A stretch of DNA of 64,000 nt from positions 17,149,200 to 17,213,199 of the forward strand of contig OW679202.1 in assembly GCA_940337035.1 (NCBI GenBank), in the 5' to 3' direction. This DNA comes from Agriotes lineatus. Its lineage: Eukaryota > Arthropoda > Insecta > Coleoptera > Elateridae. Positions 24,841 to 37,382 of the stretch are shown here, one piece after another; position 1 is the first letter of the stretch, and each line of letters opens with the position of its first letter. The notes under the pieces were generated by a model, which worked only from the letters and a program-made list of their open reading frames with translations, made no database searches and had not been told where the DNA came from. Both the position numbers and the translations under genes were made by a program.

Positions 24841-25499
24841 TCAAGTGAGTTTTTTGGCTTATTTTCGAACGGAAATACAGTTTTTTTTCGAAGACTACAT
24901 TAATATTAAGCAAAATTTAAATAAAAATTATAAAACTGTCAACATTGCTTTAAAATGTGGAGTAAGAAGTCAGATTGATTCTATTTCTAGAACGAAGTCA
25001 TTCTATTCAAACAGTCAATCTAACAGAAAATATTTTAATAACACAACAATTATTTAAAGGCAAAGAATCTTGGAAAAAGAACAATGAAAGAATAGTGAAT
25101 AAAGATGGTGCAGTTTGCAACTTAGAGACCATGTTGCTCCGTTCATGTGCAGATGTTTCTCAATTTTTAAAAGCAAATTAAGAACATATAATTTTACAAC
25201 ATTTAACATAGTTGCTAAACAGACTATTATTATGGCTCAGACAAATCTTTTACTTAATGAAATGTAACAAAATTTGTTTATTTCTTTTAAATTCGTTTTA
25301 TTTTATTCGGACAATTGCATTAAGAAAAATAATAATTGTAGTCTACCTTCTGTAAAACCGGATCTACACGTTGTTATTAGGTTATAGCTGAGCTGCGAAG
25401 GTAATTTTAAGTTGTTCGCTGAGTCTACGCACCTTCGGTTCTCACTTACATTAATACTTAACACTAACGTAACTAATATTCGTTGGCCACATAGCTTTT
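24841..25499. other. no gene recognised
   Basis: Two overlapping open frames of about 70 codons (24,845-25,057 and 24,975-25,181) have no recognisable motif. The first is Asn/Lys-rich, as expected of AT-rich DNA. They may be leftovers of the neighbouring retroelement. Confidence 0.35.
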
Positions 25500-26500
25500 A
25501 GTGTCAACCACACACAGGGCAGTCAAAGAAAGATCAACTCACGAGAGGCGGAAGGGAAGCGCATGGCACTCGGAGGACACCAGGATTTCCGAAAAATTAC
25601 TTATTAGAAACCTGGAATTTTGTATCATCTTTGTTGTGAGGTCTCAAACTTGTATATATTTCTTTGTTATGAATCCCCAAATATTTTCAATCGGATTCAG
25701 ATCGGGGCTTTTTGCCGCCCAATGAAGCACTTCCAACATTATGTTGGTCGAACCAATTTCTCACCACACCAGCTGTATGTACAGATTTCCTGAAAGTGGG
25801 AGGCTTTTTATAAATGATTAAACGTTGTAGGAACCTTACTTGTTGAAAGATTTCGAACGGATGGAAGTATTATATCTTCAATATTTCCACATATCTTGGT
25901 CCTGTTAAATGACCATCAATAATGTGCAATGCTTCCTGGCCTTCAGTAGAAATCCATCCCCACACATGAACAAAAAATCTCCCGCTGTTGTCGATTTTGT
26001 GAAAGTAAGCATTCTCAAATTTTTGTCCTCTTGGCCGATAGACTCTTAATTGTCTGTTATATGGTGACTGAAAGATTGTCTCGTCAGAAAACACCACTGT
26101 GTCCCAAAATTGTGTTCTTGATCCAGATATTTACGTGCAAATTATAATCGTGTGACCTTATTCTCAACAGTCAACCTTGACTTTTTGGCCGCTGCACAAT
26201 TGAAGAGACCTCCTGCGCTTATTCTTTTCCTAGCAGTTCTTAACGAAGCAGGGCAGTTAACTGCTTCGACGGCAGTTTCTACAGTAGAGAATGGATGTTC
26301 AGCAATAAATTGCACTAACTGCTCTTCTTGCGTCGACTTTTTTACAGCACTTGTGTCTAGTCTTCTACGCATGTCAAGTCCGTTTACTTTTTAAATTAAA
26401 TCAGTGATTTTGGTGCAACCTATTTCAAAAGCCACACCTTGCAACGACCAATCTTTACAAGTTTTGCAATGGCACCCCTTCTTTGAGCTTGCGTTAGCAT
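25500..26500 (-). pseudogene. Tc1-like transposase relic
   Basis: Reading leftwards from about 26,372: an N-terminal paired-type DNA-binding region (VQFIAEHPFSTVETAVEAVN, TARKRISAGG, AAKKSRLTVE), a break near 26,142, then MVFSDETIFQSPYNRQLRVY, where FSDE carries the first catalytic aspartate, and SGRFFVHVWGWIS and GHLTGPRYVEILK. After 25,870 the rest is broken but still shows a residue order like the 'W.PA.SPDLNPIEN' block around 25,690-25,730. The copy has lost bases between the two halves and several frames. I found no terminal repeats. Confidence 0.65.
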
Positions 26501-27121
26501 TTTGAATCAAATGTGATGAATGACAGCAATGATAAGCTCATTAATGACAGCAATGACAATTTTGTTGTATACGTCATTTCCTCAAACCTTAGTTACACAG
26601 GGTAAATTAATCGTTACGATTTATGGAACCGCAATAATACATATGACCAATTAAAATACATATTTTGTAAGTTATTGTTAATATGGTCCCTGGCAACACA
26701 TAAATTCAAAACTAAATTCTCACAGTTTTTATCTACACTTCCGCTAAAAGCGTTTGTTTAAATATATGCAGACAACAATAGCATACTATGAGAGAATATA
26801 TGTTTGTTATTGCAGCTGTAACGCTTTACTGTTTATATTCTTGATACTATAGTTTGTATGTATTTAAAATAAAAGATACGCAGTCGTTCTCACCTCACAA
26901 TTAAGAATAACAAAATATTCTATTACTTATCTACACATAACGTCACTAAGGCATTTCAACAGATTGCAGACAATTATGGTAGCTCGGAAAAATATATAAT
27001 CAGAAACCATTTCGAATTCGCATGTAATTGTAAATTGCAATAATAAAGAAGAACATTATGGATTCTGAATGGACCTGTTTATTAATGGCTTAATTTTAAA
27101 ATTGACACTTAAGTCGAAAAC
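26501..27121. other. no gene recognised
   Basis: AT-rich sequence with a short direct repeat of AATGACAGCAATGA (about 26,519 and 26,543). No coding frame. Confidence 0.35.
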
Positions 27122-27342
27122 AAATCTGTAAAGGGATTTACACGGAATTTCCCTCTCTGCGGTCCGCAGCGATCTATTTTTTTGTCCCTTGTACGATGTT
27201 TACTCTGTATCTGTCGGTATGTGCAAATTATTACTCTTCTAATTCCTGCGTTCAAGCGAAAATAGACATTTTATTCTTGGAAGGTGACTCTTACGTACGA
27301 TTACAATACTTTCTTCGTCTCTTAAGACGAGGGAAGCAAGGA
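27122..27342 (+). repeat. dispersed repeat family A, internally deleted copy
   Basis: Starts AATCTGTAAAGGGATTTACA and ends with TACGATTACAATACTTTCTT and GAGGGAAGCAAGGATAAAA. Between them most of the body seen at 17,307 is missing. Confidence 0.55.
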
Positions 27343-28488
27343 TAAAACATGGTCTATGCAAAATATTTCTACAAAATTTGTTTCCCTATGCCAACGACTT
27401 ATGCCATACAAAATTCTATGAGGTTGCATGAATTGCATTTCGCTGATGTGCAGATTCAAACTTAAAACAGCGGGTTATTATTTTATGAAACATATTTCAT
27501 GTTTCCTGTTCCACGTTTCATGTTTCTTTGATGTAAGGCATTTTTTATAGTTTGGAACTGTATGAAGATATTACTTTTCTGATACCAAAGCAATATGCCA
27601 ATCACAAGTAAATTCTAGCTCTATTTTGGCTTGTTCTAAAATGAAATAAAGTGCATGTTGCTATGCCAAGGATATTATATTTTAATGTATTTGAAATTAG
27701 TTTTCAAAATACTACCTAATCATTTTATTTGTGAGAAAATAAGAGAAAGCGAATATCTTTAGTTTTACCTTATTTTTCAGAGTTGCAATAAACAATTCTA
27801 GAGTGACATCTAGCCATGTCGAGTATAAATAACATTCATGGTTTGCCAGAGTAGACGCGAATTATTTCTTCGAAACATATGCAACTGCGATACGCTTTTT
27901 AGCAATATAAAGTATACATAGACGAGTTGCTTATCCAGTAATGAAAATAAGTTGCCTATGCGCAAGAAAAGCTGCTACCAAAAGTGATCATAACTAAAAA
28001 TGCTTACATTAAGGTTTACGTACTTTAATTGAATTAACTAAATTTATTGATTTGTTGTAATATTTAGAAGTATCCAGATTTAATAATCCCAAATTGAAAA
28101 AATTACTATTACTCTTCAACCATTCAAACTAAGGTATTCGACGTTTCTGAAAGAAATGTATTTACTGTTTTAGCTTGCTTAAACAGTAAAGGTGCATATT
28201 TGCATATAAGACGTGAATACATTGTATTATATACATTATGTCTGGTTGATTACATTACCAACTTGAGAGCCAATTCGAAGTAATTTCAATTCAAAATTGA
28301 CCGAATTCTAGGCCAAATCGTAAAATACCAGTTAAAGTTTGTTTTGACATTGAAATAAATCCTTTTCCGTAACTAATTATTGCAATAATTATGGAGACAA
28401 ACTTCAATTCAATAATAAGTTCTCATTTTTCAAACAACCTAATAAATGTGGACATGAAAAATTTAAGACCCAGGAAAAACACGACAGA
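27343..28488. other. no gene recognised
   Basis: AT-rich sequence without supported features. CATGTTTC-like words repeat around 27,490-27,530. Confidence 0.35.
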
Positions 28489-28990
28489 ATAATCTGTAGA
28501 GGACTTTACACGGAACTTTCTTCGCAGTAAGGCGCGCATGGATTGCTGTAAATTGCTGCATGCGATGCTGTAGTACGCGGCGATCACTGTACTTTTCCGT
28601 TGCTTTGGTTGCGGTTCGCAGCGATGATTATTTTTATGTCCTTTCTAAGATCTCCATCCTCTATCTGCTGGGTCCCATTTTCGCCAACGGTGTGTAATTA
28701 TTGCATTTAATCTATTTCTAAGTTAAAAAAAATCGACAACTTATATATTTTAAATGTACTCTCCCTGTATATATTTGACCGAAAGTATATTCTGCATGCA
28801 AAATATCGTCTTCCTTTAACACAAAATTTTTGAGCTACCGCCAACAGACAGGACAGACAGACAGACAGACAAACAGAATTGGGAAAACCTGTTTTTCGTC
28901 ATCTAGGGACCCTGAAAGGTGAAGATCTAAAGAAATCTCTCTTTTTTCACGATTACAATACTTCTTTCGTTTTTAAGCGAGAGAAGTAAA
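28489..28990 (+). repeat. dispersed repeat family A, copy with a GACA tract
   Basis: Starts AATCTGTAGAGGACTTTACA and ends GCGAGAGAAGTAAAAA. It shares GGGTCCCATTTTCG, TTTTTGAGCTA, CCGCCAACA and CACGATTACAATACTTC with the 17,307 copy. A short CAGA microsatellite (about 28,851-28,877) is expanded here. Confidence 0.6.
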
Positions 28991-30029
28991 AAACCCCAAT
29001 CTACATCAGTATAAAAACCGATAGTAACGACGAGGTAAAGGACATACATATAAATCTGGAAAATTCGCCCACAGCCCTCTTTAATGATAATACCCCACTC
29101 AACTCTGAAACCTTGAAATTGTTTGAAATTCACCGATACTGACATGCGAAGTAGGTACATAAACTACTTGGTTCTGAAACTTTTCGTTTTTAAAACTTTT
29201 CCCCGAATATGGAGTAAAATGGCTGACTAATAACAGTGCGCAGTTGCTCCATTATGGTTGTAATTAGTTCTTTCTACAAATCATAGTATCAAGGAGTATT
29301 CGCTACTACCGCACATTTTCTAAAGGTATTTTTAAAGATGATCCACCGGAACATATGAGATTTTCGTGAACACCACATGGAACGGCTATAGTTTGTGTTT
29401 AAGAAAGCAGTGGAGGTATGTTTTATTAATTAGCATACTTGTTAGATGCAGGTGTATGCAAATAAAAGACTACTACTACGTCTGTTAACCGCTGGAACAC
29501 GGAGAGGATTTCTTGCCAATAGCAGAACTGATTGCAAGTTCATTAAGTATTTTGTATATTTGAAATAATGAAGCTACTTGTCGACGTTTATATGTGAATG
29601 CTTTTTATATAAGTGTATTTTATGTTAAAAGATTAATGTATCGTTCAAATTTAGGATATACACAGAGTAGCCACTCGGAAATGGATAAACCGCATAAAAC
29701 GTTTTTGATTTTTTTTCAATTATGTTATTGAATTTAAAGTAAAAGGGACTCCACACTACAGAGGCATACTCCTATAGAGGAAGTAAAAACGCAGAGTATC
29801 CTACTCGCCGTAGCACTGCAACAGTTTTAAAATCTTTGGTATTTCTTACAAGTAAACTATACACTCGATATGCCTTTTGAACTATTGCTTATGACCAACG
29901 TTACCAATTTCTTACCACTAATTTTATGCTGATGTTTTCCTTCGAGCAAAAGTAAGACCGGTGCATTTTTAAATATTTAAACGTAAATTATTTTTCTGAC
30001 ACCAATTTTATACCTCATTTAAACATTTT
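28991..30029. other. no gene recognised
   Basis: AT-rich sequence. The minus-strand frame at 28,927-29,160 has no motif and overlaps the end of repeat A. Nothing else seen. Confidence 0.35.
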
Positions 30030-30300
30030 GTGATTTAAAGCAATCATTCAATGATGTTGCCTCTTTATAAATCTTAAAATCATCTGCAAACATTAACGTC
30101 TGACAATTATCTATTGGAATACATAAAATATCATTCACAATGATTAGAGAAAATAGAGGTAGTACCTTGAGGTGCCCCAACATTTAACATCCAATTAAAT
30201 AGAGCTTTCCAATCATAAGTTAGAACTGAGATCAACCTGTCAGGTACGAACGAAGAAATTCAATTAAATTGATGTGAAAACCATAGTTCATCCTTTTTTA
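30030..30300 (-). mobile_element. LINE RT fragment
   Basis: On the minus strand a broken frame reads ALFNWMLNVGAPQGTTSIFS and then a block around SDVNVCR, in the place of 'GVPQGS.L.P..F' and the catalytic box of CR1/Jockey-type RTs. It is only about 80 codons with frame breaks, so the clade is open. Confidence 0.45.
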
Positions 30301-30309
30301 ATAATATTA

Positions 30310-31593
30310 CGAGGAGATATTTTTATGTTATTTACCTATCCCTGAAACAAAAAAGCTATGATCGCAATTGTTTGTTGTCGAGTAGCTGTGACATTAGAAG
30401 TCTATATGCAAAGTTGTATTAAATCGTGTGATTTATAGACATTTGCGAGTGTTTTTTTTGTGGTAAAATGAGTGATACTAAACTTGAACACCGCTCTGTA
30501 ATAAAGTTCCTGACGAAAGAAGGCAATGGGCTTAAAATTATCCACGAAAGAATGACTGCCGTGTATGGGGAAAATGGACCAACCTATTTTCAAGTGAAAT
30601 TTTGGTCTAAGCAATTTCGATGGGGTAGAAAATCGATCCAGGATGATCCAAAGTCCGGACGACCAGTGATTGCAAGAACCGAAGAAATTGTTCAAAAAGT
30701 TGCAGATTGGTATTGAAAGATAGGCGTATAAAGGTTTCCGTTATTGCTAATGAAGTCAGTATATCTGAAACAAGTGTTCTCAATATTTTGCATGATGATT
30801 TAGGAATGGAAAAGGTGTCTGCGCGGTGGATTCCCAGATTGCTTACACCTGAGCAAAAACTTTGCAGAAATAAATTTCTCAAGAAACTTTGGCTGCTTTG
30901 GAGGACGACAGAAATTTTCTTTCGCGAATTTTCACCGGGGATAAGACTTGGGTGTTTTACTGTGACCCTCCCACCAAACAAGAATCTATGCAGTGGGTTC
31001 ACAAGGGCTCCCCACCACCGAAAAAAGCCAAAAACCCAATTTTCTGTAAAAAAAAATGGATGGCAACCGTTTTTCTGGGACTTCGAAGGAATCTGTTGAT
31101 TGAATATATGCAGAGGGGGTTTACTATAAATGGAGAGGCCTATGAGAATACAATTCAAAATTTAAAAGTATAATTGGAGAAAGACGGCCGTTTTCTTATA
31201 GGCAAAAGAATTTGTTGCTGCACACAATTGCCGGGTGCATAAAGCGTTTAAAGTTCAGCGGGATAATTATTATTGATTCTGGCTTCATTGAATTAAGGCA
31301 TCCACCTTATAGCCCACACTTGGCCCCCGTCTGACTTTTTTTTATTCAAACATTTGAAGAAACATCTCAGCGGAAGACGACGTTTTTGCTTCCGATGATG
31401 AACTCAAAGATGTTGTAGAAGAATATTTTACAGGCTTTCCAAAATATTTTTTTGTGAGGGGATGGGACAGTTGAAAAAAATCGATGGAATCAGTGCATAA
31501 GTGTAGAAGGGAGTTACATAGAAAAATACAATTTTCTTAAGACTCTATGTGTTTTCTTTCATAGTAGGTAGATAACATAAAAATCTCTCCTCG
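30310..31593 (+). mobile_element. mariner transposon, full length but inactive
   Basis: TIRs CGAGGAGATATTTTTATG (30,310) and the inverse CATAAAAATCTCTCCTCG (31,576-31,593) lie beside TA dinucleotides. The 1,284-bp span is the normal mariner size. The transposase starts at 30,468 (MSDTKLEHRSVIKFLTKEGN), with the N-terminal helix-turn-helix followed by KSIQDDPKSGRP. A frameshift near 30,706 moves the reading to VSVIANEVSISETSVLNIL and WIPRLLTPEQK. A second near 30,885 leads to IFTGDKTWVFYCDP, with the first two of the DD34D aspartates. The last one, in 'PPYSPDLAP' in relatives, reads PPYSPHLAP (Asp to His), followed by more breaks. Both the frameshifts and the lost aspartate make it dead. Confidence 0.9.
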
Positions 31594-32250
31594 TATTATG
31601 ATCCAGTAGGTCAAAACGTTAGAGAAATTAGTAAAGATAACGTCAATTGGGATTTGTTATTGACTATTTCGGAGACATCCTGAGCGAATTGAATTCAATT
31701 GGAAGTGTAGAACTAGACGGTAAAAAGCGATGTTGATTTAATGAGATTTTAGGTTACACAATTTGTAAAATCTTTGTATACAATATGGTTTCAAAGATTT
31801 GAGCAAATGTATTTATTATTGCACTGGTCTGTAATTAGGAATATCCGATGTATCGCCTGCTTTATAAATAATAAAAGGTAGCGAATACGCACTCGAAAAC
31901 TTTGTAGTCGCAACGCCTTTCAAAGCATAAGTGTCACTGCTAATTTGGAAATGTAGTTGGTTAAATGGTCCGCGTCCACTTAGTTTAAAGCCCTACGTTT
32001 TGTTTGATGAACTGGGTATCCGGGTATATGTTTTATTTATTCCTCCCATCTTTGCCGAATGGCATCACTAGTCATCGACTTTTACTTCAATAATTAATTT
32101 TTAAGACCTTCCTCGCGTTTTGCTCAGTATAATAATGCTTTGGAGTACACCGTAGATGATAATCGACACGTAATGCCCAGTTTGTTAAGAATGGAAGGAT
32201 TGCTACGGTGATCTGTTCGGAAAATGCTGACCATCCTGCGCCAGCACGAC
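31594..32250. other. no gene recognised
   Basis: Nothing supported. The GC content rises slightly near 32,160-32,250. Confidence 0.35.
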
Positions 32251-32288
32251 ATTTAAAACTTCGAACATATATGTTCGAAGATTTAAAA
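32251..32288. repeat. 22-bp perfect palindrome flanked by an 8-bp direct repeat
   Basis: ATTTAAAA (32,251-32,258), then CTTCGAACATA and its exact inverse TATGTTCGAAG (32,259-32,280), then ATTTAAAA again (32,281-32,288). An 8-bp duplication around joined inverted ends is what an internally collapsed hAT-type element could leave, but this is inference. Confidence 0.85.
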
Positions 32289-32559
32289 TGTATCTACCCG
32301 CTATCCGATCGCCGTCTAGCAGTGTTTTGTGTTTTGTTGTGATTGAGTAGTCAAATGCAAATTTTGACCGGCGATTTTAGTCGGTAACCTTGCGATTATT
32401 GACTTTTCGGCTTCTATCGACACACCATCATTAAACTTTTAGTAAGTTTAATAAAATTTACCCTTGATCGGATACGATACCTACAGTAAGTCCTATCTTT
32501 TAAATGTAATAATTATAGACTCAAAAATACATTATTTTAAATCTTTACTACTGCAGCTT

Positions 32560-33290
32560 GCTTTAACTAGAAAGTAAACCAGTGTTGTTCCAATTTGCAA
32601 CAATACCACGTGCCAATACAACTACTGCATTTTGTGCAGGCTCATATCTTTTTCCCCCAATTGTGTGGTGGACACCTGTTACTTCGTCGCTACTAGTATT
32701 ATAAAATAAGTTGCTTTTAAAGACATTTCATCCACACAAATAATGCACGTTTTAGAATTGTCTTCTAATGTGTCAACTTTTGTTTGACATAATAAAATTA
32801 CTAAAACCTGATCAAATATCCCACTATTGGGTTATTCGGCATAGTGTGCTCTTGGATGGCAGCGAAAAGTTTTAGCCAAAAATCGATATACTTTACGTCC
32901 TTGAAAATAAATCCTTAAAGCAAATTGCTTGTATTCGTTGCTGTAACGAGAACCTTTTAACGAAATGTCTACCAATTTTATTTGGGTGTTAATAGAAACC
33001 AGCAACGTTTTCGTGCAAATTTGTTTCCAAATATGTAACTACATCTGCTGCTGATAACTGCTTATTTTAATTTTTTCTTGAAGACTGATTTTGAATCCTG
33101 TTGACCTTTCTCTGTAAAGCACCCATTTTCATTCTGAATGCTACTTTCCTGGTACTTGAAGAAGTCAAAGAGATGTTTGGTAGCATGCATTTGTAAAAAA
33201 ATATAATTAATAATTAATTTCCGAAAGCTTCCATCTTCACCCTCAGGTTCCTCTCTTGCAACAGTTGGAGATCGATTGTTCATTCAGACA
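32560..33290 (-). pseudogene. P-element/THAP9-like transposase relic
   Basis: Reading leftwards, a frame from about 33,060 reads QLSAADVVTYLETNLHENVA, then in changing frames KIGRHFVKR, RKVYRFLAKTF-like text and CIICVDEMSLKA (about 32,720-32,760). The last motif, DEMSLK, carries the first catalytic aspartate in P-element and THAP9 transposases. The text goes on NTSSDEVTGVHHTIGGKRYE and VVVLARGIVANW, a strongly conserved block of the same family. No THAP zinc finger and no terminal repeats were found. There are at least four frame breaks. The open frame at 33,062-33,283 overlaps the 5' part. Confidence 0.7.
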
Positions 33291-33371
33291 TCGTTGTAGA
33301 TGTTTTGAATACATTACCTAAACACGTTACACCTTTAATAATAAATAATTAATTTTCGTAGTTTATATTAT

Positions 33372-33946
33372 ACAGGAGGACCAAAAGTCCGCCCCTCTGT
33401 AACTTTTAAATGTGTCACAATATTTTAGTCAAATTTTAGGGAAATAAACTAGACTGATTTTAGATTTTTCAAGTCAGTTGAGGTCAATCGGCCCCTCGGC
33501 GACATATGAAGTATTTTTTAAATGGAATGGGAGGTCTAATGACACTAGCACCTCATTTGAAAGGTCTCATTCAGTAGAATGAATACCTATAATTTCAAAA
33601 AAAATCATGATCTTTAACATACTGGTGCCTGCTTCAGTATTCTTATTTTTCACGTTGACCAGTAATTAATTATTATTTATTACAATGTTGTTAAGGATCA
33701 TCAAATTTTCTAAAATTATAGGTACGTATTCTACTCAACGAGACTCTTCAAATGAGGTGCCGCGTGACCCCCGTTTCTATTTAAAAAATATTTAATATGT
33801 CGCCGAGCAGCCATATTGAATTTTTGATTGACCTAAAATCACTTAAAAAATCTAAAGTTGATGTAGTTTATTACTCTAAAATGTTATTAAATTAATTTGA
33901 AGCATTCAAAAGTTAGAGGGAAAAAGCGACCTTTTGGTCCCCACTG
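33372..33946. mobile_element. 575-bp foldback MITE with 10-bp target duplication
   Basis: The element is bounded by TTTATATTAT at 33,362-33,371 and again at 33,947-33,956. The ends pair: ACAGGAGGACCAAAAGTCCG at the left with the inverse of GACCTTTTGGTCCCCACTG at the right. Pairing continues through most of the length; for example CACCTCATTTGAAAGGTCTC at the left (33,551) has the inverse GAGACTCTTCAAATGAGGTG at about 33,740. A 9-10 bp duplication is usual for Mutator-like elements, which also often have long TIRs, but no transposase is present to confirm this. Confidence 0.85.
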
Positions 33947-34149
33947 TTTATATTATTAGCATTGCTACCTTACTATATGAACAACTCATAGATTCTGGGG
34001 CCTACAAATTTGGGGTTGATTATTAATGTTTTCAACTTCTGCTAGTACGGAAATCTTTGCTAGCGATGGACCATCTTAAAAAATATTTTATTTAAAATAT
34101 GCACTTATTTAGAGTAGACTGGACCGCTCTGGAACCACTCCCACTACTT

Positions 34150-34270
34150 GGCGTTGAGTTCAAGGCAACGACTACGTCTAAAGTCAGGACCACGTTCAAG
34201 ACCAAGACTACGTTCAAGATCAAGGACAAGCCCACGTTCAAGGTCAATACCAAGCCAGATTCGAGGCCAA
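34150..34270 (+). repeat. degenerate short tandem repeat
   Basis: Repeated variants of ACGTTCAAGACCAAG (about 12-18 bp period). The overlapping open frames (34,099-34,375) read as Thr/Lys- or Arg/Ser-rich low-complexity text because of the repeat and are not supported as genes. Confidence 0.6.
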
Positions 34271-34380
34271 GTAAAAATTAAAATAGTACTTAAAACAGAA
34301 CGTGCAAATTTAACGTATTTAAAAAAAGTTAGGCATGAAGTAAGAGCACTCCAGTCTAAAATACTTTATGTCTAAATTAT

Positions 34381-34470
34381 GACTCGACTAGGATTTGAAC
34401 CTAGGTATCCCTGTTCATTTCGCAGTGGTATCTGCAGCCGAGGGTGTCTTTACCGCTAGACCATCGAGCT
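34381..34470 (-). other. tRNA-like sequence (SINE head or tRNA pseudogene)
   Basis: On the minus strand, GCTCGATGGTCTAGCGGTAA (A-box region, D-stem GTC/GAC) is followed by a perfect T-arm, CTAGG-TTCAAAT-CCTAG, and TCGAGT, which pairs with the opening GCTCGA. The middle is too long, and no normal anticodon arm can be drawn, so it is not a functional tRNA as it stands. No SINE tail was identified. Confidence 0.5.
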
Positions 34471-36000
34471 TTATAAAATATTTGGTTACTCAATCTAAGT
34501 ACTTTAGCAGAGTGAAAGATGCACATACTGTAAAAGCTATAATTTTGTTGTTCGAAATACAAATGCACATAGAAAGAGTAATAACAGTAGCAGCTAGACT
34601 AAATGATTATAATACCAACATATAAAGAAATACTGTACAGACAAATACAATACAGCGCATAAAATAGTGCTTAAAACAATGTAGATATACAGCAGGAATT
34701 GTCTGTGGGCGAGCAGCTTCTTCAAGACAGCAGATTTATTCTTAGCAAAATCGTTTGCCAATTGGTGTCCATCGTATATGTAGGAAGATGGAATTTTACC
34801 TTGAACGTTAAAAATTCATGTTCAGTAAAGTTATTCACTTGTATTTTAAAAACGGAGATAGTGGCCAGTGAATTGGTATCCATATTATGCCACGTCACGT
34901 TGTGCACTGCATCATTATAGGCAAAAGAAGCTGAATTGAAATGAGGTGGTTGAAGCACATAGAGAACCCCATCATGACTGCAGCGAGAGAGACCAAAAAT
35001 TTGACAAACAGCATGTTGAACGCCTTGAAGAGAGCACTGACTAGTTCGGTGAAGGACAAACTTAAGTAGCGTGACAGCGAAGAGCTGGCAAGTGGTAGGG
35101 AAACCGCACTTTGCATCACTGATGAGAACTGTAAGCTTAGTAGTGTTGTCGGCTGCACCAATTCCATTGCTGCCAGCTACATCCACCCCGGAGGAAATAT
35201 GCATTACTTCGTAAAGTTTAACAAACAAGTCTCCATGGTTTGTAAGTGCTGCTTCAAGTGGCTACATTGCAGGAGGGTGACCAGTGATGTTCAGCTGGGG
35301 TTTGTTATGAGGTTCCCTACCAGAAATCTAAATTTGCAGTAGAAACACTGCACATAATCAATTGTGTCATTGATGCAAAAGAAACCGGGGTCTGCAAGCG
35401 ATTCTGGAGTTTGAAACTGTCCAATTTTTGAATGTTCGTAGCCGGTTGGAGTAGTTTGCAAAATCCGGATATCGAGCTTGTGAGCACATGATGGTCGCTA
35501 CGGTGGCAACGGACTAACAGCGTGCATGTTTGCGAAAGCTTTATATTGTACAATTAACGGTCACACTCTCCAAAATCACAGCAAAAAGTCACTAACAGCG
35601 CGTATAATACCATATAAATAAAACCACCCAAATATTTGTATAATTATAGTTATTCACTTCCAACAATAGGTGATATAGCAAACTTCACCGTCATCCAGTC
35701 GGGCTAGGAACCGTCCACTAGCCTGTAGACATGGGTCCACCACCACACAGCCCCGATCCGTCGAAGGCGGCAGGCCACGTCCAGAAGATGGTCGTCTCCC
35801 CTAAACTCTCCGTGTAGATTCATGGTGTATTTGATTATAGCTGCCTGGAGGCACCGCTGAGGATGACGCTGGAGGACAACCACCCAAAAACCAACAAAAG
35901 TGGCGATAAAACACCTCGGCATTTTTGAAGTGAGTTGCCATAACTGCTGGAGGATTATTGTAGCTGCAATAGCAAGCAGTAACCTTAATAAAGGAACGGT
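34471..36000. other. no gene recognised; one 168-codon minus-strand frame
   Basis: The frame at 34,722-35,228 (minus) is the longest here and has no recognisable domain. Its opposite strand carries frames of similar quality, so I do not call a gene. The segment 35,700-35,900 is GC-richer than the surroundings. Confidence 0.35.
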
Positions 36001-36078
36001 GTCAAAGACGAACGGAGTTAAGGACGGAACGGAGTCAAGGACGGAACGGAGTCAAGGACGGAACGGAGTCAAGCACGG
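36001..36078 (+). repeat. 18-bp tandem repeat
   Basis: About four copies of GTCAAGGACGGAACGGAG, the last two nearly perfect. Confidence 0.9.
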
Positions 36079-36316
36079 GAAACCTGTCGACCTCCTATCA
36101 CACACAACAATAACCTTAAAAAAGTATAAAAAAAGCTGTGGTTTGCTGTTCAGTAGTATATCGTGCAACGGATAAATTACAAAAGGTTGTTGAAATGTTA
36201 AACATCGAGTGACAAACAAAAACGTAAAACTGCCATATCCAGTATTATTAAACCCAGCCGCTGAATAAATCAAGAAACACATTTGTGAGTGTGGGCTTTT
36301 CTTGTTATGGATCGTT

Positions 36317-36816
36317 TATGGCGGCAGTGTTAATTAACGGGGATTGTATACAGTTGGAAGGACCTGAAGGGAAAGTGTTTTTTGGGAATCAAGATGTGAT
36401 AAACAGGCATTTGAACTATGAAGATCTACAACCAAACCGGCAGATATAAGTCCGAAAAAAAAGAATTTATTTTACAAAAATTGGAAACAAGAAAGTGATT
36501 GTGCTGCAGGAACTAGGGCGATCCGAAGTGTATCTGGGAATGGAGTCAGTAGCAGACTTGTGGAAGTTGTTGCGGCTGCTGCAGTCCAAAGCTGAATGTT
36601 TGAAAGGTCAGAATGTTTGAAAAATTTTACACCAGTGTAATTGGCGGTGTTTGGAATTTACACGATGACTTTAAAGGGAGCATTAAAAACGCGTTGCCAC
36701 CCATACAATCAGAGAATTTGAGGTGCATGTATGAAATGCTAAAGTTTGCTTTGGACATGATTAAGTACGATATTGAATTCAAACAATGCACACAAAAACA
36801 AGCGCTGGAGCAATAG
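36317..36816 (+). pseudogene. two adjacent unknown small frames
   Basis: An ATG at 36,317 opens MAAVLINGDCIQLEGPEGKV with one stop after about 43 codons. In the same frame the text resumes (KKVIVLQELGRSEVYLGMES) and runs to a stop near 36,620. A second frame (36,613-36,816) reads MFEKFYTSVIGGVWNLHDDF and continues for 67 codons. I do not recognise either. The residue mix is protein-like, and the arrangement would fit a decayed transposon gene, but nothing proves it. Confidence 0.35.
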
Positions 36817-37382
36817 GTGTTGTTTATTTGTAGTTTTTTGTTTGGTTAGAATAGGTTACTGCATTATGTAGTTGAAAATGCAGTTGTAAAAGGTAAAGAA
36901 ATAAAAACAGCAATTGAATGGCTTTTTTCTGCGTCTGAAACTGAAGTGGGGAGGGGTACTGCACACTACTTTTGTTTAACTGCGACTCCCACTTTTCAGC
37001 TGATAAGTGGGAAGTAGCCGAGGAAAATAATGCAAGAAACCACACAAATATCTCAATAAATAACGGATATGCAAGCATCTTAAGATTTTAACTTGCATCG
37101 CAGAAAGTAGCGAGTGCACGTTTTGAAAGGGCGAGAGATATAAAAATTCAAAACCAAAAAGAACGGATCAAAAATATATAAAAACAATAAAATACCCCTG
37201 CTGGAGATCGAAGCAAGGGCTGAACCAAAAAAAACTATGTACTGTAACAAGTTACCAGAGGGTTTTGTAAGTCTAAAAAAGTAAAACTAATGTTTTTTTC
37301 TAAAATTCGATGAACGGATATATTCGGTGTTATTTAAAAAATCGAATTTTTGAGTGCAACGCCACTAATAGCGGGGGGGGGG